The position numbers and the translations under genes are program-made. From the NCBI GenBank assembly GCA_038238115.1, contig JBBRYB010000009.1, positions 58,391 through 122,390 of the forward strand: a stretch of 64,000 nt of DNA, given 5' to 3'. The stretch comes from JBBRYB01 sp038238115 (GTDB lineage Bacteria; Actinomycetota; Actinomycetes; Propionibacteriales; Nocardioidaceae). The notes beneath the pieces are model-generated. The model was not told where the DNA came from. It was given only the letters and a program-made list of their open reading frames with translations, and searched no databases. Shown piece by piece: positions 16,894 to 26,100 of this stretch. Position 1 is the stretch's first letter, and every line of letters begins with the position of its first letter.

Positions 16894-17277
16894 TCAGAAG
16901 GCCAGCCCGCCCTCGCGCGCGCCCTCTGCCAGGGCGGCCACGCGACCGTGATACTTGTTGCCGGCGCGGTCGAACACGACCGAGTCGACACCAGCAGCCT
17001 TGGCGCGCTCGGCGACGAGCTCGCCGACCTTGCGAGCCTTGGTCGACTTGTCCCCGTCCAGCCCCCGAAGGTCTGCCTCCATGGTGCTCGCCGAGGCCAC
17101 CGTCGTCCCGGCCAGGTCGTCGACGACCTGCACGAAGACGTGGCGGCTCGACCGGGTTACGACCAGGCGTGGCCGCTCCGCAGAGCCATGGACCTTCTTG
17201 CGTCCACGGACCTGCCGGCGTTGACGCGAGGCGGTCTTGCCAGCAGTGTGCTTGTGGGTCCTGAGTGCGATGGCCAT
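16894..17277 (-). CDS. rplR: 50S ribosomal protein L18
   Basis: L18 binds 5S rRNA with L5 and L25. The 127 residues include KVHGSAERPRLVVTRSSRH and the terminal FDRAGNKYHGRVAALAEGAR signature. The ATG overlaps the rplF TAA by one base (TAATG). Confidence 0.96.
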   Translation of the reverse strand: MAIALRTHKHTAGKTASRQRRQVRGRKKVHGSAERPRLVVTRSSRHVFVQVVDDLAGTTVASASTMEADLRGLDGDKSTKARKVGELVAERAKAAGVDSVVFDRAGNKYHGRVAALAEGAREGGLAF

Positions 17278-17819
17278 TACTTCCCAGCCTTCCCGACCTT
17301 GCGGCGGATCTGCTCGCCGGCGTACCGAATGCCCTTGCCCTTGTAAGGCTCGGGCTTGCGAAGCTTGCGGATGTTGGCAGCGACCTCGCCCACGGCCTGC
17401 TTGTCGATCCCCTGCACAGCGAACCTGGTGGGTCCGTCGACGGTGAACGACACGCCATCCGGAGCGTCAAACATGATCTGGTGGCTGTACCCCAGCGAGA
17501 ACTCCAGCTGTGCGGGCCCCCGCGGGACCACCCGGTATCCGACGCCAACGATCTCGAGCCGCTTCTCGTAGCCGTCGGTGACCCCCGTGACCATGTTGGC
17601 GATAAGAGTGCGCGACAGTCCGTGCAGAGCCTTGCTCTCGCGCTCGTCATCAGGTCGCTTCACCTCGAGCGTTCCGTCGTCGGCCTTCGCGACCGCGATG
17701 GGCGCGCGTACGTCATGTGACAAGGTGCCTCGTGGTCCTTTGACCGTGACGGTCTGGCCGCTGATGACCACATCGACTCCAGACGGAACCGGGATGGGAA
17801 GCTTGCCAATGCGTGACAT
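17277..17819 (-). CDS. rplF: 50S ribosomal protein L6
   Basis: L6 lies near the factor-binding centre. The 180 residues start MSRIGKLPIPVPSGVDVVI and end with the signature PEPYKGKGIRYAGEQIRRK. I use the ATG at 17817-17819 and not the longer in-frame start, which would add a non-conserved leader. It precedes rplR and follows rpsH. Confidence 0.96.
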   Translation of the reverse strand: MSRIGKLPIPVPSGVDVVISGQTVTVKGPRGTLSHDVRAPIAVAKADDGTLEVKRPDDERESKALHGLSRTLIANMVTGVTDGYEKRLEIVGVGYRVVPRGPAQLEFSLGYSHQIMFDAPDGVSFTVDGPTRFAVQGIDKQAVGEVAANIRKLRKPEPYKGKGIRYAGEQIRRKVGKAGK

Positions 17820-17844
17820 GTTGTGTTCCTCCTCGGATCCCTGG

Positions 17845-18252
17845 CTACCAGACGTAGGCGAGGACTTCCCCACCTACGCCCTTCTGCTTGGCCTGGCGAT
17901 CGGTGAGCAGACCGGTCGACGTCGAGATGATCGCAACCCCGAGCCCACCGAGCACCTTCGGGAGACCCGTGGCCTTCGCATAGACCCGCAAGCCCGGCTT
18001 GCTGATCCGGCGGATGCCGGCGATCGAGCGCTCCCGGTTGGGACCGTACTTGAGATCGAGGACGAGGCTCTTGCCGATGACACCCTCGGCGGGCTCATCG
18101 ACCTTCCAGGAGCCGATGTAGCCCTCCTGCTGGAGGATCTCGGCGACCCCCGCCTTCAGCTTGCTGTAGGGCATGCTGACGTCGTCGTGGTATGCCTGGT
18201 TGGCGTTGCGCAGACGCGTCAGCATGTCTGCGATCGGGTCGGTCATGGTCAT
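17845..18252 (-). CDS. rpsH: 30S ribosomal protein S8
   Basis: S8 organises the central domain of 16S rRNA. The 135-residue form starts MTMTDPIADMLTRLRNANQA and ends GLLTDRQAKQKGVGGEVLAYVW. Two in-frame ATGs, 18252 and 18246, are possible; the first has GAGG at good spacing. Position after rpsN is canonical. Confidence 0.95.
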   Translation of the reverse strand: MTMTDPIADMLTRLRNANQAYHDDVSMPYSKLKAGVAEILQQEGYIGSWKVDEPAEGVIGKSLVLDLKYGPNRERSIAGIRRISKPGLRVYAKATGLPKVLGGLGVAIISTSTGLLTDRQAKQKGVGGEVLAYVW

Positions 18253-18330
18253 GGCCAGTGGCCTCATTTCCCGCTGTGGTTTCGGCTCGGACGTCGTCCG
18301 CCGACCTTCAACGACTCGTAAGTGGTGGGT

Positions 18331-18516
18331 TTACCAGCTGCTCTTGGTGATACCGGGAAGCTCGCCCCGGTGCGCCATCTCACGAAGGCAGATGCGGCAC
18401 AGGCCGAATTTGCGGTAGACCGCCTTAGGCCGGCCACAGCGCTGGCAACGCGTGTAGGCGCGCACGGCGAACTTCGGCTTGCGAGCCGCCTTGACCCGCA
18501 GGGATGTCTTGGCCAT
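18331..18516 (-). CDS. rpsN: 30S ribosomal protein S14 type Z (zinc-binding)
   Basis: The 61-residue product MAKTSLRVKAARKPKFAVRA… carries a CxxC-x12-CxxC zinc ribbon (RCQRCGR and GLCRIC). This is the short type Z form encoded in the spc operon; a zinc-independent paralogue often exists elsewhere in actinomycetes. AAGGAGAAC precedes the ATG. The upstream gap to rplE contains a tandem repeat. Confidence 0.95.
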   Translation of the reverse strand: MAKTSLRVKAARKPKFAVRAYTRCQRCGRPKAVYRKFGLCRICLREMAHRGELPGITKSSW

Positions 18517-18555
18517 CAGTTCTCCTTGTGCATCATCGCTGCGTGCTCTGTCATC

Positions 18556-18634
18556 TCATCGCTCCGCGCTCCGTCATTCATCGCTCCCGCGCTCCGTCAT
18601 TCATCGCTCCGCGCTCCGTCATTCATCGCTCCGC
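18556..18634. repeat. Tandem repeat, 22-23 bp unit, 3.5 copies
   Basis: Units of the form TCATCGCTCCGCGCTCCGTC plus AT lie at 18556-18577, 18578-18600 (one extra C) and 18601-18622, with a partial unit at 18623-18634. The partial unit contains the rplE stop codon and its last codons, so the array looks like stepwise duplication of the rplE 3' end into the rplE-rpsN gap. Confidence 0.85.
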
Positions 18635-19237
18635 GAAGGGAAACCCGAGGTGCTTGAGCAGCGAGCGTCCCTCGTCGTCGCTGGTCGCAGTGGTGACGAC
18701 CGTGATGTCCATGCCCCGCTGTCGATCCACCTTGTCGGGGTCGACCTCGTGGAACATGACCTGCTCGGTCAATCCGAACGTGTAGTTGCCCCTGCCGTCG
18801 AACTGCCGCGGCGACAGGCCACGGAAGTCTCGGATCCGGGGCAGCGCCAGGCTCAGCAGTCGGTCGAGGAACTCCCACATCCGGTCACCGCGCAGTGTCA
18901 CGTGAGCGCCGATCGGCATACCCTCGCGCAGCTTGAACTGGGCGATCGACTTGCGGGCCCGGGTCACCTGGGGCTTCTGGCCGGTGATCGTCGTGAGGTC
19001 CTTGACCGCACCCTCGATCAGCTTGGAGTCGCGGGCCGCTTCCCCGACGCCCATGTTGACGACGATCTTCGTCAGCCCGGGGACCTGCATGACGTTCGGA
19101 TAGCCGAATTCCTGCCTCAGGGCGGGGAGGATCTCCTCACGGTAGCGGGTCTTGAAGCGCGGCGGCTGACTCTGTGCGCCGGGGGTCTCAGGCGCCTGCG
19201 TCGGCGTCGTCATCGACTCGGTGGTCTCGGTCGTCAT
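18623..19237 (-). CDS. rplE: 50S ribosomal protein L5
   Basis: L5 binds 5S rRNA and contacts P-site tRNA. The 204-residue protein has a Thr/Pro/Gln-rich N-terminal extension of about 25 residues, then the standard fold (LTKIVVNMGVGEAARDSKL, RARKSIAQFKLREG, TTATSDDEGRSLLKHLGFPF). The start overlaps the rplX stop by one base (TGATG). The stop codon lies in the last unit of a tandem repeat. Confidence 0.96.
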   Translation of the reverse strand: MTTETTESMTTPTQAPETPGAQSQPPRFKTRYREEILPALRQEFGYPNVMQVPGLTKIVVNMGVGEAARDSKLIEGAVKDLTTITGQKPQVTRARKSIAQFKLREGMPIGAHVTLRGDRMWEFLDRLLSLALPRIRDFRGLSPRQFDGRGNYTFGLTEQVMFHEVDPDKVDRQRGMDITVVTTATSDDEGRSLLKHLGFPFAER

Positions 19238-19611
19238 CAGATCTCCTCACCGTTCCTGGTGGCGACACGCACGCTGCGATGGGCACGGTACGTCGAGCCG
19301 TCCGCCCTGGTCTTGGCGACCTCGACGCGCTTGGCGCCGACTCGAGTAGGCACCTTCTTGCCGTCGACATCGGCGAGCAGCATCACGTTGGAGGCGTGGA
19401 CCGAGGCTTCCTGCGTGATGATGCCTCCGGTGCTGCCGGCCCGCCCGCCCTGGTTGACGACCTTGGTGTGTCGCTTGACCCGGTTGACACCCTCGACGAT
19501 GACCCGGTTCTCCTCGGTGAGGACCGCGATGACCTTGCCTTCGGCGCCCTTGTCCTTGCCGGCGATAACGCGGACTACGTCACCCTTCTTGATGGTCAGG
19601 CTGCGTGCCAT
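19237..19611 (-). CDS. rplX: 50S ribosomal protein L24
   Basis: L24 is an assembly initiator with a KOW motif (KKGDVVRVIAGKDKGAEGKV). It has 124 residues. The ATG at 19609-19611 is one base after the rplN stop. The middle shows the conserved NRVKRHTKVVNQGGRAG stretch. Confidence 0.96.
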   Translation of the reverse strand: MARSLTIKKGDVVRVIAGKDKGAEGKVIAVLTEENRVIVEGVNRVKRHTKVVNQGGRAGSTGGIITQEASVHASNVMLLADVDGKKVPTRVGAKRVEVAKTRADGSTYRAHRSVRVATRNGEEI

Positions 19612-19612
19612 G

Positions 19613-19981
19613 TCAGAGCACCTCCGGTGCAAGCGAAATGATCCTCATGAACCTCTTGTCGCGCAGCTCGCGGCCCACCGGGCCGAAGATGCGGGTGCCG
19701 CGCGGCTCACCGTCAGGACGAAGAATCACCGCGGCGTTCTCGTCGAAGCGGATGTAGGAACCGTCGGCGCGTCGGCGCTCCTTCACGGTGCGGACCACTA
19801 CAGCCTTGACGACGTCGCCTTTCTTGACATTTCCGCCGGGGATCGCGTCCTTCACGGTGGCCACGATGACGTCACCGATACCGGCGTAGCGCCGACCGGA
19901 GCCGCCAAGAACACGGATGCACAAGATCTGCTTGGCACCGGTGTTGTCGGCGACCTTCAGCCGCGACTCCTGTTGGATCAC
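19613..19981 (-). CDS. rplN: 50S ribosomal protein L14
   Basis: The 122-residue L14 starts MIQQESRLKVADNTGAKQIL and includes the GRRYAGIGDVIVATVKDAIP signature. It contributes to an intersubunit bridge. The gene is tightly linked to rplX; about 100 bases separate it from rpsQ upstream. Confidence 0.97.
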   Translation of the reverse strand: MIQQESRLKVADNTGAKQILCIRVLGGSGRRYAGIGDVIVATVKDAIPGGNVKKGDVVKAVVVRTVKERRRADGSYIRFDENAAVILRPDGEPRGTRIFGPVGRELRDKRFMRIISLAPEVL

Positions 19982-20082
19982 TTTGCTCTCCTGTTTGGAC
20001 CTATGTGCTTAGTTTGTTCGCTCAGCTTGGTCGCCCCGAGACCGACTGCGCGACGTGACAACCCCATGCTCCGCATGATCTG

Positions 20083-20406
20083 TCACTTCGCTCGCTCCAG
20101 GACTTCGACGACGCGCCAGCGCTTGGTGGCCGACAGCGGTCGAGTCTCCCTGATGAGAACCCGGTCGCCGATACCACAGGCGTTCTGCTCGTCGTGGGCC
20201 TTGAGCTTGCTGGTGCGCCGCAGCACCTTGCCGTAGAGGGCGTGCTTCACCCGGTCCTCGACGGACACGACGATCGTCTTGTCCATCTTGTCGCTCACGA
20301 CCAGACCCTCTCGAGTCTTGCGCCGATTGCGCTCCGGCGTGGCTCCAGCCACGGTCCCTGCCTCGCTCATTGATCCAGCCTCACTTGTCGAAGTTCCCTC
20401 GGTCAT
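20083..20406 (-). CDS. rpsQ: 30S ribosomal protein S17
   Basis: An OB-fold 16S rRNA binder. The 107-residue form has a Ser/Thr/Glu-rich N-terminal extension of about 33 residues before REGLVVSDKMDKTIVVSVED. Its ATG overlaps the rpmC stop by four bases (ATGA at 20403-20406). A shorter start at 20370 is possible but lacks the coupling. Confidence 0.93.
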   Translation of the reverse strand: MTEGTSTSEAGSMSEAGTVAGATPERNRRKTREGLVVSDKMDKTIVVSVEDRVKHALYGKVLRRTSKLKAHDEQNACGIGDRVLIRETRPLSATKRWRVVEVLERAK

Positions 20407-20645
20407 GACGCGGTCGCCTCGTCGCCTGGCGCGATGACCTCGGTGATGCCGAGCTCGCGCTCGCGGAGGATGGTGTAGATCCGCGCGATGTCGCGGCGTA
20501 CGGCCCGAAGCCGGCCGTGCGACTCCAGCTGACCGGTCGCGGCCTGGAACCGCAGGTTGAACAGCTCTTCCTTGTGCTCGCGCAGTTTCTCCTCGAGGGA
20601 ATCGTTGTCGAGATGACGCAGCTCGGCGGCGGTCGTCGTCGGCAT
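20403..20645 (-). CDS. rpmC: 50S ribosomal protein L29
   Basis: The 80-residue helical-hairpin L29 (LREHKEELFNLRFQAATGQL, RRDIARIYTILRERELG) lies near the exit tunnel and is part of the SRP/trigger-factor docking area. It is coupled at both ends: TGATG with rplP upstream and ATGA with rpsQ downstream. Confidence 0.95.
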   Translation of the reverse strand: MPTTTAAELRHLDNDSLEEKLREHKEELFNLRFQAATGQLESHGRLRAVRRDIARIYTILRERELGITEVIAPGDEATAS

Positions 20646-21064
20646 CAGAACTCACCGCCGTCACGGCTGACGAACTTCGTTTTCATCGGTAGCTTGTGCT
20701 GCGCGCGGCGCATGGCCTCGCGAGCGATCGGCTCCGGCACACCGGAGAGCTCGAACATCACCCGGCCCGGCTTCACGTTGGCGATCCACCACTCGGGCGA
20801 ACCCTTACCGGAGCCCATCCGGGTCTCGGCTGGCTTCTTGGTGAGCGGCCGGTCGGGGTAGATGTTGATCCAGACCTTGCCGCCACGCTTGATGTGGCGC
20901 GTCATGGCGATGCGCGCTGATTCGATCTGCCGGTTCGTGACGTACGCGGGCTCGATGGCCTGGATGCCGAAGTCGCCGAACGCAAGCCGCGTGCCACCCT
21001 TGGCAGCACCGCTGCGGCCGGGGTGATGCTGCTTGCGGTGCTTGACCCTGCGAGGGATCAGCAT
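20645..21064 (-). CDS. rplP: 50S ribosomal protein L16
   Basis: L16 is required for A-site tRNA accommodation. The 139 residues start MLIPRRVKHRKQHHPGRSG and contain YVTNRQIESARIAMTRHIKR and MGSGKGSPEWWIANVKPGR. It begins three bases after the rpsC stop. Confidence 0.97.
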   Translation of the reverse strand: MLIPRRVKHRKQHHPGRSGAAKGGTRLAFGDFGIQAIEPAYVTNRQIESARIAMTRHIKRGGKVWINIYPDRPLTKKPAETRMGSGKGSPEWWIANVKPGRVMFELSGVPEPIAREAMRRAQHKLPMKTKFVSRDGGEF

Positions 21065-21067
21065 GAC

Positions 21068-21898
21068 TCAGCCCTCCTTCGCGGTGGTCTCGGCCGGGCC
21101 TTCGGCCACAGCCGGCGTGACCGGCGTTTCACTGCCATTGGCCTCGGCCGCGGGGACCTCGGCGGGACGTCGCTCGCCACGCTCGGGACGGTCGGTACGG
21201 CGACCGCGTGTCGGCCGCCCACGGTTGCCGGCCTGGGCGAGCACCGCGGCCTGAGCCTCGCGCTCGGCCCGGGTCCCGGCCACTTCGCCCTTGTAGATCC
21301 ACACCTTGACGCCGATGCGGCCGAAGGTCGTCTTCGCCTCGTAGAAGCCATAGTCGATGTCGGCACGCAACGTGTGCAGCGGGACGCGGCCCTCGCGATA
21401 GAAGTCGGAGCGCGACATCTCCGCGCCACCGAGTCGACCGGAACACTGAATCCGAATGCCCTTGGCTCCGGACCGCATCGCGGTCTGGATCGCCTTGCGC
21501 ATCGCGCGGCGGTAGGCGACCCGGCTGGACAGCTGCTCTGCGACTCCTTGGGCGACGAGCTGGGCGTCGATCTCGGGGTTGAGGACCTCGCGGATGTTGA
21601 GCTTGACCTGCTTGCCCGTCAGCTTCTCGAGGTTCTCGCGGATCCGGTCCGCCTCGGCGCCGCGGCGACCGATGACGATGCCAGGCCGGGCGGTGTAGAT
21701 CGTCACCGAAACGCGCTCACGCGTGCGCTCGATCTCGACCCGGCTGATGCCGGCGCGGTCCATGCCCTTCGTCAGGAGCTTGCGGATCGCGACGTCCTCA
21801 CCGACGTAGGACTTGTAGAGCTTGTCGGCATACCAACGGGACTTGTGGTCCGTGGAAATACCGAGGCGAAACCCGTTCGGATTGACCTTCTGGCCCAT
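21068..21898 (-). CDS. rpsC: 30S ribosomal protein S3
   Basis: S3 forms the mRNA entry pore with S4 and S5. The 276-residue protein has a type II KH domain with the IGRRG loop (about residues 40-105), a C-terminal S3 domain, and a long basic/acidic low-complexity tail from about residue 215. The start overlaps the rplV stop by one base. Confidence 0.97.
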   Translation of the reverse strand: MGQKVNPNGFRLGISTDHKSRWYADKLYKSYVGEDVAIRKLLTKGMDRAGISRVEIERTRERVSVTIYTARPGIVIGRRGAEADRIRENLEKLTGKQVKLNIREVLNPEIDAQLVAQGVAEQLSSRVAYRRAMRKAIQTAMRSGAKGIRIQCSGRLGGAEMSRSDFYREGRVPLHTLRADIDYGFYEAKTTFGRIGVKVWIYKGEVAGTRAEREAQAAVLAQAGNRGRPTRGRRTDRPERGERRPAEVPAAEANGSETPVTPAVAEGPAETTAKEG

Positions 21899-22323
21899 TA
21901 GCGGGCACCTCCGGTTCTGTCTGACGTCGCGTCGGCAGGCTGCACGACCAGCGTGATGTGGCTCGTCCGCTTCAGGATGCGGGTGGCGCGACCCTGGGCC
22001 CTCGGCCGGAAGCGCTTCATCGTCGGGCCCACGTCGACCGTCGCCTTGGACACCACGAGGGTGCCGCGCTCGAGGCCCTCGGTCGTCGTCGCGTTGGCCA
22101 CGGCGCTCTCCAGGACCTTGTAGACGGTCTCGCCGGCGGCCTGGGGAGCGAAGCGGAGTGTGGCGAGGGCTTCGTCCACCTGGGCCCCGCGCACCAGGTC
22201 CACGACGCGGCGGGCCTTCATCGGCGTGACGCGGACGAAGCGCGCGACAGCGAAGGCACCCGGCTGGTCGCCCAGCAGGCTGTCTCTGCGGGCGCTGATG
22301 CGCCTGCGCTCAGTGACGCTCAT
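21898..22323 (-). CDS. rplV: 50S ribosomal protein L22
   Basis: The beta-hairpin of L22 lines the exit tunnel and is where macrolide-resistance changes arise. The 141 residues include FVRVTPMKARRVVDLVRG and the hairpin region MKRFRPRAQGRATRILKRTS. It has an N-terminal extension of about 22 residues. It lies between rpsS and rpsC. Confidence 0.96.
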   Translation of the reverse strand: MSVTERRRISARRDSLLGDQPGAFAVARFVRVTPMKARRVVDLVRGAQVDEALATLRFAPQAAGETVYKVLESAVANATTTEGLERGTLVVSKATVDVGPTMKRFRPRAQGRATRILKRTSHITLVVQPADATSDRTGGAR

Positions 22324-22391
22324 CGTTTCTCACTTCTCTCGACTTCTCTTGGCTGTCGACGTGTTTGGGGTGATGCAGGTGTCCCGCCGGC

Positions 22392-22673
22392 TCAGCGGCG
22401 GCGGCTCTTGCGGTCGTCCTTCTCGTGGCCACGGAAGGTGCGGGTTGGCGCGAACTCGCCCAGCTTGTGTCCCACCATGGAGTCGGTAATGAAGACGGGG
22501 ACGTGCTTGCGGCCGTCATGCACGGCGATCGTGTGACCGATCATGGTCGGCACGATCATCGAGCGACGTGACCACGTCTTGATCACACTCTTGGTGCCCT
22601 TGTCGTTTTGGACATCCACCTTCTTCTGAAGGTGGTCGTCGACGAAGGGGCCTTTCTTCAGGCTACGTGGCAT
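22392..22673 (-). CDS. rpsS: 30S ribosomal protein S19
   Basis: The 93-residue S19 starts MPRSLKKGPFVDDHLQKKV and has the conserved HDGRKHVPVFITDSMVGHKL block. It works with S13 in the 30S head. It begins 14 bases after rplB. Confidence 0.97.
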   Translation of the reverse strand: MPRSLKKGPFVDDHLQKKVDVQNDKGTKSVIKTWSRRSMIVPTMIGHTIAVHDGRKHVPVFITDSMVGHKLGEFAPTRTFRGHEKDDRKSRRR

Positions 22674-22687
22674 CTGTATCTCGACCC

Positions 22688-23521
<834 letters not shown>

Positions 23522-23550
23522 GAATTCTCAGTCCTCGTGGTCGAGCCCGG

Positions 23551-23856
23551 TCAGGAGACCGGACCTCCGAAGATGTCGATGCGCTGACCCTCAGCCACGC
23601 TGACGATGGCGCGCTTGGTGTCGGGACGGCTGCCCCAGCCGAAGCGGGTACGGCGACGCTTGCCCGACCGGTTGAGCGTGTTGACGCCGGTGACCTGGAC
23701 GTTGAACACCTTCTCAACCGCGATCTTGATCTCGGTCTTGTTGGAGTCCGTGCGAACCAGGAATGTGTACTTGTTCTGGTCGAGGAGCCCGTAGGACTTC
23801 TCGCTCACCACAGGGGCGAGAAGCACGTCACGGTGGTCCTTGTAGAGATTGCTCAC
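23551..23856 (-). CDS. rplW: 50S ribosomal protein L23
   Basis: L23 is at the tunnel exit and docks trigger factor and SRP. The 101 residues include VSEKSYGLLDQNKYTFLVRT and VNTLNRSGKRRRTRFGWGSR. The ATG overlaps the rplD stop by four bases. Confidence 0.96.
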   Translation of the reverse strand: MSNLYKDHRDVLLAPVVSEKSYGLLDQNKYTFLVRTDSNKTEIKIAVEKVFNVQVTGVNTLNRSGKRRRTRFGWGSRPDTKRAIVSVAEGQRIDIFGGPVS

Positions 23857-24611
23857 GGGGCCGGCTCCTCGTCGCTTGTCGGGATCGGCGTGCCCTCCGC
23901 GGGCTGGTCGGCAGACTCGCTGGACGCCGAGACCGCCACCCCCGCTCTGCCGGGTGCCGAAGCGGTGATGAAGACGTCGTACGCGCCCTTGAGGAAGACC
24001 ACGTCGTCGCTGAGCAGGACGTCGTAGGTGTTGAGCTGGTCGATGCGCAGCACGTGGATCGTGTCGTCGTTGCGCAAGCTGAGCCAGGTCACGTCGTCGC
24101 CACGCTCGAGGACGACGAGGGTGCGCGGCCGCGTGGTCACTCGGCCGAGCGCCGCCCGGGCCGACTTCGTCGACGGGTTGTCGCCCTCCACGAGGGCTTC
24201 GACCACGTGGACGCGACCGTCGCGTGCCCGGTCGGACAGGGCGCCGCGAAGGGCAGCGGCCTTCATCTTCTTGGGGGTGCGCTGCTCGTAGCCGTGCGGG
24301 GTCGGGCCGTGCACGATGCCACCGCCGGCGAACTGAGGCGCACGGATGGAGCCTTGGCGAGCCCGCCCCGTACCCTTCTGTCGGTAGGGTTTGGCGCCGC
24401 CACCGGCCACTTCGCCGCGTGTCTTCGTCGAATGGGTGCCCTGGCGGGCAGCGGCCTGCTGCGCGACGACCACTTGGTGGATCAAGGCGATATTGACCTG
24501 AACGTCGAAGATCTCGGCCGGAAGGTCCACCGTGCCGGACTTGTTGCCGGAGGCGTCGAGGACGTCGACCGTGCTTCCCGTGGTCGACCGCTCGCTGGCG
24601 AGCTCACTCAC
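23853..24611 (-). CDS. rplD: 50S ribosomal protein L4
   Basis: L4 reaches into the exit tunnel. The 252-residue form has the tunnel loop (GTHSTKTRGEVAGGGAKPYR, then GTGRARQGSIRAPQF) and an acidic Ser/Glu/Pro-rich C-terminal extension of about 30 residues. ATGA overlaps couple it to rplC upstream and rplW downstream. No L4-autoregulatory leader is evident. Confidence 0.96.
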   Translation of the reverse strand: MSELASERSTTGSTVDVLDASGNKSGTVDLPAEIFDVQVNIALIHQVVVAQQAAARQGTHSTKTRGEVAGGGAKPYRQKGTGRARQGSIRAPQFAGGGIVHGPTPHGYEQRTPKKMKAAALRGALSDRARDGRVHVVEALVEGDNPSTKSARAALGRVTTRPRTLVVLERGDDVTWLSLRNDDTIHVLRIDQLNTYDVLLSDDVVFLKGAYDVFITASAPGRAGVAVSASSESADQPAEGTPIPTSDEEPAP

Positions 24612-25300
24612 GACTCGGCTCCCTTCGCCTTGGCGGCGCTGCGAACGATGACGACGGTGCCACGTGCCCCGGGCACCGCACCCTTGACGAGGATGAGGCC
24701 CTTGTCGGCGTCGACCGCGTGCACGGTGAGGTTCTGCGTCGTGACGGTGTCGACACCCATCCGGCCAGCCATCCGCATCCCCTTGAACACGCGGCCGGGC
24801 GTCGCGCAGCCACCGATCGACCCGGGCTTGCGGTGGTTGCGGTGCGCGCCATGGGACGAGCTGACACCGGAGAAGCCATGGCGCTTCATCACACCGGCGA
24901 AACCCTTGCCTTTACTCGTGCCGGTGACGTCGATCTTCTCGCCAGCAGCAAAGACGTCGGCACCGAGCTCCTGGCCGAGCGAGTAGTTCGCCGCGTCCGC
25001 GGTGCGGATCTCGACGAGGTGACGACGCGGCGTGACGCCGGCCTTCTCGAAGTGACCGGCCAGCGGCTTGGTCACCTTGGAAGCCTTCACCTCACCGAAG
25101 CCGATCTGCACCGCGGCGTAGCCGTCGGTGTCAGCGGCACGGACCTGGGTCACGACGTTCGACGCGGCCGAGATGACCGTGACCGGCACAACCCGGTTGT
25201 TGTCGTCCCACAGCTGGGTCATGCCGAGTTTGGTGCCCAGCAGACCTCGAACGGTTCGCCCAGTACTGGTCGGTGCAGTACTGATAGGTGCAGTGCTCAT
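24608..25300 (-). CDS. rplC: 50S ribosomal protein L3
   Basis: L3 is an early assembly protein near the peptidyl transferase centre. It has 230 residues with the core GLLGTKLGMTQLWDD and the central extension GVMKRHGFSGVSSSHGAHRN. The N-terminus has a short Ser/Thr/Ala repeat (STAPISTAPTSTG) encoded by an imperfect DNA repeat near 25260-25300. Confidence 0.96.
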   Translation of the reverse strand: MSTAPISTAPTSTGRTVRGLLGTKLGMTQLWDDNNRVVPVTVISAASNVVTQVRAADTDGYAAVQIGFGEVKASKVTKPLAGHFEKAGVTPRRHLVEIRTADAANYSLGQELGADVFAAGEKIDVTGTSKGKGFAGVMKRHGFSGVSSSHGAHRNHRKPGSIGGCATPGRVFKGMRMAGRMGVDTVTTQNLTVHAVDADKGLILVKGAVPGARGTVVIVRSAAKAKGAES

Positions 25301-25314
25301 TGGTTCGTAACCCT

Positions 25315-25623
25315 CTAGAGCTTGATCTCGATGTCGACGCCCGCCGGGAGCTCGAGCCGCATGAGTGAGTCAACGGTCTTCGGCGTCGGGTCAATGATGT
25401 CGATGAGCCGCTTGTGAGTGCGCATCTCGAAGTGTTCGCGGCTGTCCTTGTACTTGTGCGGCGAGCGGATCACACAGAACACGTTCTTCTCCGTAGGGAG
25501 CGGCACCGGGCCCGCCACCTTCGCACCAGTACGCGTCACCGTGTCGACGATCTTGCGCGCCGACGAGTCGATGACCTCGTGGTCGTAGGCCTTGAGCCGG
25601 ATGCGGATCTTTTGTCCCGCCAT
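25315..25623 (-). CDS. rpsJ: 30S ribosomal protein S10 (NusE)
   Basis: S10 is a ribosomal protein and the antitermination partner of NusB/NusG. The 102 residues start MAGQKIRIRLKAYDHEVIDS and include PLPTEKNVFCVIRSPHKYKD. I use the ATG at 25621-25623; the much longer in-frame start is not supported by homology. First gene of the S10 operon, with tuf separated from it by two unrelated genes. Confidence 0.97.
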   Translation of the reverse strand: MAGQKIRIRLKAYDHEVIDSSARKIVDTVTRTGAKVAGPVPLPTEKNVFCVIRSPHKYKDSREHFEMRTHKRLIDIIDPTPKTVDSLMRLELPAGVDIEIKL

Positions 25624-25916
25624 GCTCTCGCTTCGTCCTTTTCCTCGTACTCCGGATGGTGCTGGGCAGCCGAGAGGATGCCCAGGGGCGGTCTTCGACC
25701 CCCGAGGTCGGGTGTGTCGCGCCGTGGTGACGCGGCATACCGGCCGACATGGGTGGTTGGTTGGGGAGCTGTATGCCCCGGCGTGGGGAACCGGGCTGGG
25801 TGGCGTCTCCGGTTCGGCGAAACCCACCGACTCACGACGAGAGCGGACCAAGGCTCGCCCCGGCGACCCCGCCTGAGCAACCCCGATAGTCTGCCAGACA
25901 CCGCCAGTCATGCCAA
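25624..25916 (-). promoter_or_regulatory. S10 operon leader and putative promoter
   Basis: About 260 bases of untranslated leader precede rpsJ. A possible minus-strand promoter has -35 TTGGCA (25911-25916) and -10 GACTAT (25886-25891) with a 19-base spacer, which is longer than ideal. I see no L4-type regulatory hairpin. The remaining bases up to 26100 show no gene. Confidence 0.4.
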
Positions 25917-26100
25917 ATCGAGCCGAGTCATCCCGGGCGCCTCGCGCGACACGCCGGCAGACCCGGGCCGTTGGTGGCGTCTCGGCGGTGCGCACGCGGG
26001 CGGGCTCATCGGCCTGGTTCACCGCCTCGGGCGCAATGGGGAAGAAGCCATGCCGGCGCTCTGCGCGCGCGTAGACTGACGAGGTGTCGGGCTCGGGGAC

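Noticed and set aside
18556..18634. Tandem units considered as a CRISPR array
   Set aside because: Units are contiguous with no spacers and overlap the rplE coding end; no cas genes are nearby.
18479..20236. A 585-codon open frame on the plus strand opposite rpsN-rplE-rplX-rplN-rpsQ
   Set aside because: It lies antisense to five intact ribosomal protein genes and has the Arg/Ser-rich composition expected of a high-GC shadow frame.
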